Assembly (NCBI RefSeq): GCF_003236395.1
Contig: NZ_POUD01000008.1
Span: 16,695-80,694, forward strand
DNA from: Nonomuraea aridisoli
GTDB taxonomy: Bacteria; Actinomycetota; Actinomycetes; Streptosporangiales; Streptosporangiaceae
DNA: 64,000 nt
Direction of reading: 5' to 3'
Within the stretch, counting starts at the first letter, position 1. The number at the start of each line of letters is the position of its first letter. A program made the position numbers and the translations under genes. The notes below the pieces were generated by a model that saw only the letters and a list, made by a program, of their open reading frames with translations, searched no databases and was not told the origin of the DNA. Shown piece after piece: positions 19,930 to 28,469 of this stretch.

Positions 19930-21064
19930 GCACCCCGCGACGCCGGAGGAGCCGGAGCCGGTTCCCCATCTGCCGGTGCGGCCGCCGGTGCCGCCGATGC
20001 TGGCCAAGCCGGTCAAGGCCATGCCCAAGCAGGACGGCACGCTCTTCTACGAGCCGAAGTGGGACGGCTTCCGCTGCATCGTGTTCCGCGACGGCGAGGA
20101 GGTCTATCTCGGCAGCCGCAAGGAGCGGCCGTTCACGCGCTACTTCCCCGAGCTGATCGAGGCGGTCAGGGCCGAGCTGCCCGAAAGATGCGTGGTCGAC
20201 GGCGAGATCGTGCTGCCCATGGGGTCGCAGCTCGACTTCGACGCGCTGCAGCAGCGCATCCACCCCGCCAAGTCGCGGGTGCAGATGTTGTCGGAGCGCA
20301 CACCCGCCCAGTTCGTCGCCTTCGACCTGCTGGCGCTGGGCGACGAGTCGCTGATGGAGCTGCCGTTCGCCGAGCGGCGGGCGCGGCTGGAGGGCCTGTT
20401 CCCGGAGAAGGGCGGCTCGATCCGGCTGACCCCGGTGACGACCAGCGACGCGCAGGCGGCCGAGTGGTTCGACACGTTCGAGGGGGCCGGGCTCGACGGC
20501 ATCATCGTCAAGCCGGGCGACCAGCCGTACGTCCCCGACAAGCGCACGATGTTCAAGGTCAAGCACGAGCGCACGGCCGACGTCGTGGTCTGCGGCTACC
20601 GCGAGCACAAGTCGGGCCCGGTGGTGGGCTCGCTGCTGCTCGGCCTCTACGGCGACGACGGGCGGCTGCACCACGTGGGCGTGGCGGCGTCGTTCCCGAT
20701 GAAGCGCCGGGCCGAGCTGGTCGAGGAGGTCAAGCCGTACATCGCGGAGCTGAGCGAGCACCCCTGGGGCCACTGGGCCGAGCAGGCGGCGGCCAACATC
20801 GGCCAGCCGGCCGCCGGGCCGGCGACGGGCGGGCAGCGGGTGCCGGGCGCGGTGTCACGGTGGAACGCCAAGAAGGACCTGTCGTTCATCCCGCTGCGGC
20901 CGGAGCTGGTGATGGAGGTGGCCTACGACCAGATGGAGGGCGACCGGTTCCGGCACACGGCGCAGTTCCGGCGGTGGCGGCCCGACCGCACGCCCGAATC
21001 GTGCACGTATGAGCAGTTGGAGCGTCCAGTGAGTTACAACCTGGACGACATCCTTGCCCGGTAG
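19904..21064 (+). CDS. ligC: ATP-dependent DNA ligase (LigC-type)
   Basis: A 386-residue stand-alone ATP-dependent ligase. The adenylation lysine is K52 in EPKWDGFR. Further nucleotidyltransferase motifs are VVDGEIV, FVAFDLLAL, LDGIIVK and MFKVKHERTADVVV. A C-terminal OB domain follows. Together with the polymerase gene at 33753-34754 it could supply the two activities that are fused in LigD of other bacteria, acting in Ku-dependent end joining. No ku gene is in the window. It overlaps the upstream reductase gene and is probably cotranscribed with it. Confidence 0.92.
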   Translation: MTEPTTQSEHPATPEEPEPVPHLPVRPPVPPMLAKPVKAMPKQDGTLFYEPKWDGFRCIVFRDGEEVYLGSRKERPFTRYFPELIEAVRAELPERCVVDGEIVLPMGSQLDFDALQQRIHPAKSRVQMLSERTPAQFVAFDLLALGDESLMELPFAERRARLEGLFPEKGGSIRLTPVTTSDAQAAEWFDTFEGAGLDGIIVKPGDQPYVPDKRTMFKVKHERTADVVVCGYREHKSGPVVGSLLLGLYGDDGRLHHVGVAASFPMKRRAELVEEVKPYIAELSEHPWGHWAEQAAANIGQPAAGPATGGQRVPGAVSRWNAKKDLSFIPLRPELVMEVAYDQMEGDRFRHTAQFRRWRPDRTPESCTYEQLERPVSYNLDDILAR

Positions 21065-21090
21065 CGCACATTGGCGTTATATCTCGACAT

Positions 21091-21435
21091 GTGACTACTG
21101 GTGATGAGCTCAAGGCGGCCGTGTCCGCCCGGCGCGACCTCGGGCCCGAATTCGAGGACGCCGTCGTGGAGTCGTTCCTCGACAAGATGGGCCAGGAGAT
21201 CGATCGCCGGGTGGACGAACGCCTGGCCGCCTCCCCCGCGGCCGGCAAGGCGGCGGTGGGCGGGCCCAACCAGGCTCAGCGGCTGGCTCTGGCGATCGTC
21301 TCGATCTCGCTCGGCACGGTGGCCACGCTCGTGCTCACCATCCTCGGCGACGGGCGCGAGATGATGGTGATCCCCATCTGGGTCGGGATGCTCGTGATCA
21401 ACGCGATCTTCAACGGGTCGAAGGGCCGCGGCTAG
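21091..21435 (+). CDS. Small membrane protein (114 aa) of unknown function
   Basis: A GTG-started 114-residue protein not recognised. The first half is charged and helical (DLGPEFEDAVVESFLDKMGQ and EIDRRVDERLAA), followed by two membrane helices at about residues 65-85 and 91-107. It ends in a basic GSKGRG. The layout (cytosolic coiled region followed by a helical hairpin) is common in small actinobacterial membrane proteins. It lies 26 bp after ligC on the same strand. Confidence 0.75.
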   Translation: MTTGDELKAAVSARRDLGPEFEDAVVESFLDKMGQEIDRRVDERLAASPAAGKAAVGGPNQAQRLALAIVSISLGTVATLVLTILGDGREMMVIPIWVGMLVINAIFNGSKGRG

Positions 21436-21537
21436 ACATTCCATCCCGAATCTGTGGTATTCCTGCCTGGGATGGGCCCCGTACCACCTGAGCGGGAAGT
21501 CCGGCGGGCCCGCGTTCTAGAAAGAGGCCAGGCGACG

Positions 21538-22389
21538 ATGGAGGCGTCAGAGACCCAGCGTGCGGTGGCCGCGGCCCTGTCGATCGCCTCCTCACTCGGC
21601 CTGACCGCCGACGACGCGATCGTCCTGCACGACTCGAACAAGCTCACGCTGCGCCTGCTGCCCTGTGACGTGCTGGCCCGGGTGGCCCCTGCGGCCCATC
21701 AGGTCGCGGATTTCGAGGTCGAGCTCGCTCAGCGGCTCGCCGAGTCCGGGTGCCCGGTGGCCGCCCTCGACCCTCGAGTGGAGCCACGGGTCCACGAGCG
21801 CGACGGTTTCGTGGTCACGCTGTGGACCTACTACGAGCCGGGGTCACGCCGGGAAATCTCACCGGCCGACTACGCCGAGGCCCTCGATCGGTTGCATGCC
21901 GGCATGCGCAAGCTCGATGTCGCGACCCCGCACTTCATGGATCGCGTCGAGCACGCTCTGCGGCTCGCGACGGACCGCGACCGTACTCCGGAGCTCGCCG
22001 ACGACGACCGGGAGCTGCTCGTCGGCGCGCTGCGCACGCTGAGGCGACTGATCGGCGAGCATGGTGGGCCCGAACAACTCCTGCACGGCGAGCCGCACCC
22101 GGGCAACCTGCTCACCACGAAGAACGGGCTGCTCTTCATCGACCTCGAGACATGCTGCCGGGGGCCGGTCGAGTTCGACCTCGCCCACGCGCCCGACGAG
22201 GTCGGCGAGCACTATCCGGGCGTCGACCAGCAGTTGCTGCGCCAGTGCCGGATGCTCGTGCTGGCGGTGATCACGACGTGGCGCTGGGATCGAGGCGACC
22301 AGCTCCCCGACGGGCGCCGGCTGGGCGTGGAGTGGCTCACCCGGCTTCGGGCGTCGCTCGATCAGGAAGGGCTGGACGTCCACGGCTGA
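21538..22389 (+). CDS. Phosphotransferase-fold (APH) kinase family protein
   Basis: A 283-residue aminoglycoside-phosphotransferase-fold protein. The Brenner motif LHGEPHPGNLL (near residue 181) and the metal-binding FIDLET (near residue 196) are clear, with E in place of the usual D in HGD. The substrate is unlikely to be an antibiotic by default; many such proteins phosphorylate choline, homoserine or unknown metabolites. The ATG at 21538 has AGAGG upstream; the frame is open for 28 codons before it. Confidence 0.82.
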   Translation: MEASETQRAVAAALSIASSLGLTADDAIVLHDSNKLTLRLLPCDVLARVAPAAHQVADFEVELAQRLAESGCPVAALDPRVEPRVHERDGFVVTLWTYYEPGSRREISPADYAEALDRLHAGMRKLDVATPHFMDRVEHALRLATDRDRTPELADDDRELLVGALRTLRRLIGEHGGPEQLLHGEPHPGNLLTTKNGLLFIDLETCCRGPVEFDLAHAPDEVGEHYPGVDQQLLRQCRMLVLAVITTWRWDRGDQLPDGRRLGVEWLTRLRASLDQEGLDVHG

Positions 22390-22450
22390 TCCGCCCGGAT
22401 CGCCGTGATCCTTTCCCGGCCGCAGCGTGGGCCCGCGGGGTCGAGCCCCG

Positions 22451-23125
22451 TCACGTCAGCAGGGGGCGCCAGCGGTCGGCCGACTCGATCATGTCGAGGC
22501 TGACGCGTTCCAGGAACGACGCCGTCTTGGCCAGCCGTTGCCCGACGGGGCTGTCGAGCCCGAAGCTCTCGGCCGCCGCCATCGTCGCCCGCACCGTCTC
22601 GAGGGTCTGCCGCCTGCTGATCAGGACGGAGCGGTACCAGGCGTCGTTGTCGATCACGTAGATGTCGCGACGGCGCCGCGAATCGCGCTCGCGCCGGGCA
22701 TACCCGTGCTGGACCAGGTAGTTCACCGCCACGGAGACGGAGGCCGGGCTGACGTTGAGCCTGCGGCGCAGCTCGCCGGCGGTGCGTCTGCCGTCCGGGG
22801 CCAGCATCAGGTCGTGGTGCACGCGCGCGGCCGTCCTCGGCATCCCCGCTCTGACTGCCATCTCGATGAGCTCCTGTTCCATCGTGGCGACCGGCGGTGC
22901 GGCCGCCTGCGGGGGCGCCGGTGTGCCGCGCCGGGCCCGCTGGATCGTCGCCTCGTGCGCCTGCTGGGGCCGGTAGCCGGCGGGGCCGCCGTTGCGGGCG
23001 ATCTCCCGGGTGATCGTCGAGGTCGGCCGGTCGAGCCGTCTGGCGATCTCGCGGTAGGAGAGTCCGTCGGCGAGTCCGGCCGCGATGCGCCGGCGGTCCT
23101 GCTGGGTCAGTCGTCCTCCTGGCAT
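22451..23125 (-). CDS. Transcriptional regulator: IS30-type HTH plus MarR/GbsR-like domain
   Basis: A 224-residue DNA-binding protein with two parts. Residues 1-52 match the IS30 transposase N-terminal helix-turn-helix (LTQQDRRRIAAGLADGLSYR, then EIARRLDRPTSTITREIARN). After a Pro/Ala linker comes a winged-helix region of GbsR/MarR type (GELRRRLNVSPASVSVAVNY, then a basic wing with RRERDSRRRRDIYVID). It is divergent from a beta-lactamase-fold gene. A GCAACA-GGG-TGTTGC palindrome 32 bp ahead of its start is the likely operator. No transposase catalytic domain remains. Confidence 0.82.
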   Translation of the reverse strand: MPGGRLTQQDRRRIAAGLADGLSYREIARRLDRPTSTITREIARNGGPAGYRPQQAHEATIQRARRGTPAPPQAAAPPVATMEQELIEMAVRAGMPRTAARVHHDLMLAPDGRRTAGELRRRLNVSPASVSVAVNYLVQHGYARRERDSRRRRDIYVIDNDAWYRSVLISRRQTLETVRATMAAAESFGLDSPVGQRLAKTASFLERVSLDMIESADRWRPLLT

Positions 23126-23156
23126 GCCTTCAGTGTTGCCTTAGCGGCCATTCATT

Positions 23157-23171
23157 GCAACAGGGTGTTGC
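23157..23171. promoter_or_regulatory. Candidate operator palindrome
   Basis: GCAACA, three Gs, TGTTGC: a perfect 6+6 inverted repeat upstream of the regulator gene, with a further TGTTGC half-site at 23134-23139. The position suggests autoregulation and control of the divergent gene at 23302. No binding data exist. Confidence 0.45.
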
Positions 23172-23235
23172 TTTCGGGCGCAGTGTCATTGCGCCAATTT
23201 ATCGCTTTCTAGCTGCGCAAACGCGTTTCTTTCGA

Positions 23236-23264
23236 TTGACGCGAGCCTGAACGCAACGTAGCTT
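23236..23264 (+). promoter_or_regulatory. Candidate promoter for the beta-lactamase-fold gene
   Basis: TTGACG (23236-23241), a 17-bp spacer and TAGCTT (23259-23264) fit the housekeeping -35/-10 pattern. The gene start is 37 bp downstream. The surrounding stretch is more AT-rich than neighbouring sequence. Confidence 0.5.
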
Positions 23265-23301
23265 TCGAGCAGCAAAAAACACGTACTATCGTGAAACAAG
23301 G

Positions 23302-24462
23302 ATGGTCATGGCTGAATCTCTCCACACCGTCGAGAACGAGATCAACACGGACGGCGGGCCCGCGGCCGGGCAGGATCGCCCGGAGCTGCGGAAGGCCCTC
23401 CAGGAGTTCGTCGATGCCGGTTTCGCCGGGATGCAGCTGCGCGTGCACGACGAGCGGGGCGAGTGGGCCGGCAGCGTCGGGGTGCGCGAGCTGGGCGAGG
23501 ACGCCGAGCCGCCGGCGGACGGGCGGTTCCGGATCGGCAGCAGCACCAAGACCTTCACCGCGACCCTGGTGCTGCAGCTGGTGGCCGAGGGCAGGATCGG
23601 GCTGGACACTCCGGTGGACGACCACCTGCCCGAGTTCGGGCTGGACCGGCGGATCACGGTGCGGATGCTGCTCCGGCACACCAGCGGGGTGTTCAACCAC
23701 ACCGGCGAGCTCGACCCCGACGGGACGTTCGTGCCGGGGGTCCCCTCGGTGGGGCAGGAGTGGGTGGACAACCGGTTCCGCACCTACCGGCCGGAGGAGC
23801 TCGTACGGCTGGCGCTGTCCAAGCCGGCGCGGTTCGAGCCGGGGACGGACCAGAGCTACTCCAACACCAACTACACGCTGGCCCTGCTGCTGGTCGAGAA
23901 GGTCACCGGCCGCTCGTACGCCGAGGAGATGCGGCGCCGGATCCTGGACCCGCTCGGACTGTCGGGCACCGTGGTGCCGGGCGCCCAGACGGAGATCCCC
24001 GGGCCGCACGCCCACGGCTACTACCGGTACGAGGACGCCGGCCAGTGGAAGGTGGTCGACGTCACCCGCCAGAACCCCTCCCTGCTGCCCGGCACCGGTG
24101 ACCTGATCTCGACCACCCGGGATCTCCACACGTTCGTCTCAGCCCTGATGGGCGGCGAGCTCCTGCCGGCCCCGCTGCTGGCCGAGATGCGCGAGCCGCA
24201 CGGGAGGCTCGGCTACGGCCTCGGGCTGTTCGTGCAGGACCTGGGCCCCGACTGCGGCGGCACCGTCTTCCACCACAACGGCAGCACCCTGGGGTACGGG
24301 GCGCTGATGTACGGCACGCCCGACGGCGGCAAGACCCTGACCGCCTCGCTGACCACCGGGGACGCCGCGATCGACGTGCTGCAGGTGTTCCCGAAGGCGC
24401 TGGAGAAGCTCGTGAAGGCGGTGTTCTGCGGCGGGCACGCCGGGACCACGCCGACTCGGTAG
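23302..24462 (+). CDS. Beta-lactamase-fold serine hydrolase / D-Ala-D-Ala carboxypeptidase-like
   Basis: A 386-residue class C-fold hydrolase. SxxK is S80-S-T-K83 (RIGSSTKTF), YxN is in QSYSNTNYTL, and HHNGS near residue 328 fills the third motif place. The N-terminus is hydrophilic with no signal peptide, unlike secreted penicillin-binding carboxypeptidases of this group, so it may act in the cytosol or leave by another route. It is divergent from the IS30-HTH regulator, which may control it. Resistance function is not implied. Confidence 0.88.
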   Translation: MVMAESLHTVENEINTDGGPAAGQDRPELRKALQEFVDAGFAGMQLRVHDERGEWAGSVGVRELGEDAEPPADGRFRIGSSTKTFTATLVLQLVAEGRIGLDTPVDDHLPEFGLDRRITVRMLLRHTSGVFNHTGELDPDGTFVPGVPSVGQEWVDNRFRTYRPEELVRLALSKPARFEPGTDQSYSNTNYTLALLLVEKVTGRSYAEEMRRRILDPLGLSGTVVPGAQTEIPGPHAHGYYRYEDAGQWKVVDVTRQNPSLLPGTGDLISTTRDLHTFVSALMGGELLPAPLLAEMREPHGRLGYGLGLFVQDLGPDCGGTVFHHNGSTLGYGALMYGTPDGGKTLTASLTTGDAAIDVLQVFPKALEKLVKAVFCGGHAGTTPTR

Positions 24463-24483
24463 ACGGAACCCGGCACCGCGGAA

Positions 24484-24528
24484 CGGGCCCATCGCGGTGG
24501 TGCACCCCGTCATCGACGATGGGGCCCG
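24484..24528. terminator. Hairpin between convergent genes
   Basis: CGGGCCCATCG (24484-24494) pairs with CGATGGGGCCCG (24517-24528) with one bulged G and a 22-nt loop. It lies between the serine hydrolase gene and the convergent pgeF. Confidence 0.5.
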
Positions 24529-24645
24529 GAAGCTGAACGCCCGGCCTCTCCACGAAGGCCCGCGCGTGGCCGATCGGCGCAGGTCTTTCCGGTACTGACC
24601 GCGGCGACCCGGTACCGGCCGGCCGGTCAACCGTTCATCGACCGG

Positions 24646-25353
24646 CTAGTCGAGCCAGATGAGCCCCGCGAAGCGTCCGCCGGGTTGTTCGCGGCGGTGG
24701 GAGTAGAGCTCCTGCGACTCGATCGTGCAGCGTGCGTCATGGCGCACCTCGGCCAGCCCCGCCGCGCGCAGCTGCGCCTCGATGCCGGCCCGCAGGTCGA
24801 GCGCGGGCGTGCCCCACGACGTGGTCGACCACGTCTGCGGCACCCTCCCGGCCACCCGCTCGCGCAGGTCGGCGGGCACCTCGTAACAACGGCCGCACGC
24901 GCCCGGCCCGATCAGCGCGACCATGCGCTCCGGCTGGGCGCCCTTGGCCGCCATGGCCTCCACCAGCGCCGTCGCGATGCCCGCCTCCGTGCCGGGGCGG
25001 CCGGAGTGGGCGGCGCCGACCATGCGGGCCACCGGGTCGGCCACCAGCACGGCGGGGCAGTCGGCGCCGAGCGAGGCGAGGGCCAGCTTCGGCTCGGTGG
25101 TGAACACGCCGTCGAGCGGGGGCGGGTCGTCGCCGAACGGCTCGCTCACGTACGCGACCTCCGCGCTGTGGACCTGGCGCATGAACACCACGGCCCGCAC
25201 CCCCAGCTCGGCGGCCACGCCGGCGCGGTTGGCGCGCACGGCGGCGGGGTCGTCCCCGACCGCGCCGCCGAGGTTGCGGGAGCCGTACGGAGGGGCGCTG
25301 ACCCCTCCGTGACGATCGGTGACGGCGACGCGGACGCCGGGGGCCAGCTGCAT
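24646..25353 (-). CDS. pgeF: YfiH/PgeF-family copper-oxidase-like (laccase domain) protein
   Basis: A 235-residue member of the YfiH/CNF1 family, called polyphenol oxidase or purine nucleoside phosphorylase in different work and implicated in peptidoglycan precursor editing in E. coli. Conserved pieces are RQVHSAEV, GADCPAVLVADP, the metal-site AHSGRPGTEAG (usually AHAGWRGT) and GPGACGRCYEV. The ATG at 25353 gives the normal family length. It has a 20-bp gap from the upstream enoyl-CoA hydratase gene, so the pair may be an operon. Confidence 0.9.
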   Translation of the reverse strand: MQLAPGVRVAVTDRHGGVSAPPYGSRNLGGAVGDDPAAVRANRAGVAAELGVRAVVFMRQVHSAEVAYVSEPFGDDPPPLDGVFTTEPKLALASLGADCPAVLVADPVARMVGAAHSGRPGTEAGIATALVEAMAAKGAQPERMVALIGPGACGRCYEVPADLRERVAGRVPQTWSTTSWGTPALDLRAGIEAQLRAAGLAEVRHDARCTIESQELYSHRREQPGGRFAGLIWLD

Positions 25354-25373
25354 GGCTCCGATCCTAGGACACC

Positions 25374-26144
25374 TCAGCGGCCCTGCCAGCTGACGCTCTC
25401 CTTGGCCAGGAACGCGGGCACGGCGGCGTGGAAGTCGGCGCTGCCGAAGACCTCGGCCACGATGTCGTCGCCGTCCGGCAGGCCGGCCACCCGCAGCCGC
25501 CTGACGGCCTCCTTGGCCGCCCACATCGACAGCGGCGCGTGCGACAGCAGCCGTTCCTCCATCTCGGCCTGGACGGCGGGCAGGTCGCCTGGCTCGCACA
25601 GCTCGGCGGCGAACCCGGCCGCGTGGGCCTCCTCCCCGGTGTAGAGGCGGGCGCGCAGCAGCATGTCGAGCGTCCGCGCGGGGCCGAGGTGGTGGACGAG
25701 CAGGGAGTAGGTGTTCATCGACAGGCAGTTGCCGAGCGTCCGCGCGATCGGCGCCCCGAACCTGGCCTCCGGCACGGCCAGCCGCAGGTCGCACGCGGCC
25801 GCCAGGATCAGGCCCGCGCCGACGCAGTAGCCCTGGACGACGGCCAGGGTGGGCACCCTGACACGTTCGAGCCGGTCGACGACGCGCTGGATGCGGCGTT
25901 CGTAGGCGACGCCGTCGGCGCCGTCGGTGAACGCGGCGAACTGGGAGATGTCGGTGCCGGACACGAACGCCCGCTCCCCCGCGCCCGACAGGACGAGCAG
26001 CCTGATGCCGGGGTCGGCGTCGGCGCGTTCGCAGGCGTCGTACAGGCCGTCCCACATGGCCCAGGTCAGGGCGTTGTGGCGGTCGGGCCGGTTGAACACG
26101 ACCCGCAGCACCGGGCCGTCGGCGGTCACGAGTAAGTCGCTCAC
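25374..26144 (-). CDS. Enoyl-CoA hydratase/isomerase family protein
   Basis: A 256-residue crotonase-fold enzyme. The oxyanion-hole regions FNRPDRHNALT (near residue 20) and GAGERAFVSGTDISQF (near residue 55), plus YCVGAGLILAAACDLRLA, are characteristic. The hydratase catalytic glutamates are not both in place, so isomerase, hydrolase or other crotonase chemistry is possible. The GTG at 26144 is chosen because AGGAGAT lies just upstream. Confidence 0.9.
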   Translation of the reverse strand: MSDLLVTADGPVLRVVFNRPDRHNALTWAMWDGLYDACERADADPGIRLLVLSGAGERAFVSGTDISQFAAFTDGADGVAYERRIQRVVDRLERVRVPTLAVVQGYCVGAGLILAAACDLRLAVPEARFGAPIARTLGNCLSMNTYSLLVHHLGPARTLDMLLRARLYTGEEAHAAGFAAELCEPGDLPAVQAEMEERLLSHAPLSMWAAKEAVRRLRVAGLPDGDDIVAEVFGSADFHAAVPAFLAKESVSWQGR

Positions 26145-26217
26145 ATGATCTCCTTCCCCTTCCATGCTGCCCGTTCCGGCCTAGCGTGGATCACATGAGA
26201 CGACGAGGAGGGACCCG

Positions 26218-27141
26218 ATGACGAGCCTTGCCGACCTGAACGCCCTGATGGAGCGCCTCGGCCACCCGGTGGTCCGGGCCGCCGCCGAGTCCGGCGCCCG
26301 TTTCGCCGACGGGGCGCCGTACCGGTTCGAGATCCCCAGCGTCGAGGGGCCCGCCGTGCTGGAGGCCGTGGTGACGGAGGCGGACCGGCTCGGGGTGCCG
26401 GTCGCCCGTACCTCTCAGGGCAGCGGCGTGATGATGCTGACCGACGACGAGATCCGGCGCATGGCGCGGATCGGGGCCGAGCGCGGCATCGAGGTCAACC
26501 TGTTCCTGGGGCCGCGCGCGGCCTGGGACACCGGCGGCCAGGCCAAGCTCACCCAGGCCGTGGGCGCGGCGGCGCGGGGCAACGCGATGGTCGCGGCGTG
26601 CGTGGCCGACGCGCTGCGGGCCTGCTCGCTCGGCATCCGCAGCCTGCTCGTCGGCGACCTCGGCACGCTGGAGGTGCTGCGCACGCTCAAGGAGGACGGC
26701 ACACTCCCGGCCGGTCTGGTGCTGAAGACGTCGGTGCTGCTGCCGCTGACGAACGGCCCGACGGCCGCGATCTACGAACGGCTCGGCGCGACCACCGTGA
26801 ACGTGGGCACCGACCTGACGATCCCGCACCTTGCGGAGATCCGGGCCGCGACCGGGCTGCCGATCGACCTCTATCTGGAGGTGCCCGACGACCAGGGCGG
26901 GTTCGTGCGCTTCTACGAGGCGGTGGAGATCGTCCGGGCCGCCGCACCCGTCTATCTGAAGATGGGCCTGCGCAACGCGCCCAACATCTACCCCTCCGGC
27001 GGCCACCTCGGCGTGGTGCCGCAGGAGCTCGGCCGCGAGCGGGTGCGCAGGGCGGCGCTGGCGCAGCGTCTGATCGAGCAGCTCGACCCGGAGCTGGGCA
27101 AGCCGTCCCCGGCGTCGGACACCGGGGTCCCCGAGATCTAG
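26218..27141 (+). CDS. TIM-barrel protein resembling peptidase family U32
   Basis: A 307-residue soluble protein. Regular alternation of beta strands and helices, with VNLFLGPRAAW, RSLLVGDLGTL, TVNVGTDLTIPHLAEIRAAT and IDLYLEVPDDQGGF, indicates a TIM barrel. The arrangement most resembles U32-type proteins, but the diagnostic cysteine cluster of U32 modification enzymes is absent. Active residues are not obvious. It starts 73 bp from the divergent enoyl-CoA hydratase gene and has GGAGGGACCCG upstream. Function unknown. Confidence 0.6.
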   Translation: MTSLADLNALMERLGHPVVRAAAESGARFADGAPYRFEIPSVEGPAVLEAVVTEADRLGVPVARTSQGSGVMMLTDDEIRRMARIGAERGIEVNLFLGPRAAWDTGGQAKLTQAVGAAARGNAMVAACVADALRACSLGIRSLLVGDLGTLEVLRTLKEDGTLPAGLVLKTSVLLPLTNGPTAAIYERLGATTVNVGTDLTIPHLAEIRAATGLPIDLYLEVPDDQGGFVRFYEAVEIVRAAAPVYLKMGLRNAPNIYPSGGHLGVVPQELGRERVRRAALAQRLIEQLDPELGKPSPASDTGVPEI

Positions 27142-27173
27142 ACGTCCCGGTTTCTCCAGGCGTTCCGGCTTCT

Positions 27174-28253
27174 TCAGGCGTGCAGGCGGTGGATCGTGAG
27201 CGGCCCGCCGCCCCAGCGCCCGATCGCCTCCTCGTCGGCGAAGGCGAGCACGCGCATCATGTTGCCGCCGTCGCTGCGGGCGACGTTGCGGCGCAGCCGC
27301 TTGGTCAGGTCGGGGCGCAGCGCGGTGGTGCCGGCCTCGATCGTGTCGCCGTAGTGGTGGGCGAAGGCGACACCCGCGAAGCCGGTACGGGCCAGCAGCG
27401 TGCGCACGGTCTTCGAGGAGTAGAACATCAGGTGGTTCTTGGTGAACCCGCTCCACTTCGACCCGTACGCCTTCAGCAGCAGCGACTGGGCGTTCACGGT
27501 GAGGATGAGCAACACGCCGCCGGGCGCGAGCAGGCTCCTGAACTTCGTGAAGTCCTCCAGCGGCCGGGGCAGGTGCGCGAGCACCGACCACAACGTGATC
27601 AGGTCGAAGCGGCCGGCGGCGATCTCGGGCACGTCCTCGGGCGCGCCGAAGTAGGTACGCGCCCGGCTGAGCCGCTGGTTGGCCTGCTCGACCGACTCGG
27701 GCGACAGGTCGACACCGTAGGCGTCGAAGCCGCGCTGCTCGGCCAGCTCCAGGAACAGCCCGACGCCGGAGCCGAAGTCGAGCAGCCGGCGTTCCTTGCC
27801 CTCGTCGAAGACCGGCGAGAACGCCTTCATCGTCAGGTCGTAGCGGCGCTGGCGGTTGGCGGCGTACTTGCCGCTCAGGAAGTTGCTGTAGCCGGAGGCG
27901 TACAGGTCGCCGAGGCGTTCCGGCCGCACGTTCGGGTTGCGGTAGAGGAAGCCGCAGGAGGGGCAGCGGACGACGTGGTAGCGCCAGCCCTTGCCCGTGC
28001 CGCCGGTCGGGACGAAGAGCGGCTGCTGGCGGGACTCCCCGCACATCATGCAGCTCAGGAACTCCTCGATCTCGCCGAGCGTCCGCAGCTTCCGGTACTC
28101 CTCCAGCGTCATCACCGGCGCCCGCCTGATCAGCCACTGCCACTGCGCCTCACGGACGAGCCGCTCACCCGGGCGCACGTACACCCGCTGTCCCCACGGG
28201 ACGCGGTCGTAACGGGAGCCGTACGCCAGTCTGCCGAGCCATCTGTATGCCAT
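27174..28253 (-). CDS. Class I SAM methyltransferase with N-terminal zinc ribbon
   Basis: A 359-residue enzyme. CMMC and CPSC near residues 68-97 form a zinc ribbon. The Rossmann domain begins with LLDFGSGVGLFLELAEQRG near 160, followed by AYGVDLSPESVEQANQRL and FDLITLWSVLAHLPRP. The C-terminal helices contain a KNHLMFYSSKTVRTLL segment typical of sugar- or lipid-modifying C-methyltransferases. The substrate is unknown. A GTG three codons upstream (28262) is also possible. It is divergent from the TPR gene. Confidence 0.88.
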   Translation of the reverse strand: MAYRWLGRLAYGSRYDRVPWGQRVYVRPGERLVREAQWQWLIRRAPVMTLEEYRKLRTLGEIEEFLSCMMCGESRQQPLFVPTGGTGKGWRYHVVRCPSCGFLYRNPNVRPERLGDLYASGYSNFLSGKYAANRQRRYDLTMKAFSPVFDEGKERRLLDFGSGVGLFLELAEQRGFDAYGVDLSPESVEQANQRLSRARTYFGAPEDVPEIAAGRFDLITLWSVLAHLPRPLEDFTKFRSLLAPGGVLLILTVNAQSLLLKAYGSKWSGFTKNHLMFYSSKTVRTLLARTGFAGVAFAHHYGDTIEAGTTALRPDLTKRLRRNVARSDGGNMMRVLAFADEEAIGRWGGGPLTIHRLHA

Positions 28254-28469
28254 CGCCACCACCCTGCGACCGGTTGTGCCCCTGCACTATTGCGACTAAG
28301 CGTCACCGTTCGTGCGCTTTACGCGATGTTTGTGGTACGCGCCGTCTGTCCGACTGTAGGCGAGATACTTGAGCAAGCATATGCTTGGTTTCGGGCGTCT
28401 GTTCCAGCCGTGAACGCCTGGCCGAAAGGTGGCTCTTGTCCCCCGTACAGTCGGATAGATTTACCGGTC

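Noticed and set aside
22431..22450. CGGGG-TCGAG-CCCCG resembling a tRNA T-arm
   Set aside because: No acceptor, D or anticodon arm can be drawn around it. It is a small hairpin between two convergent genes, at best a weak terminator.
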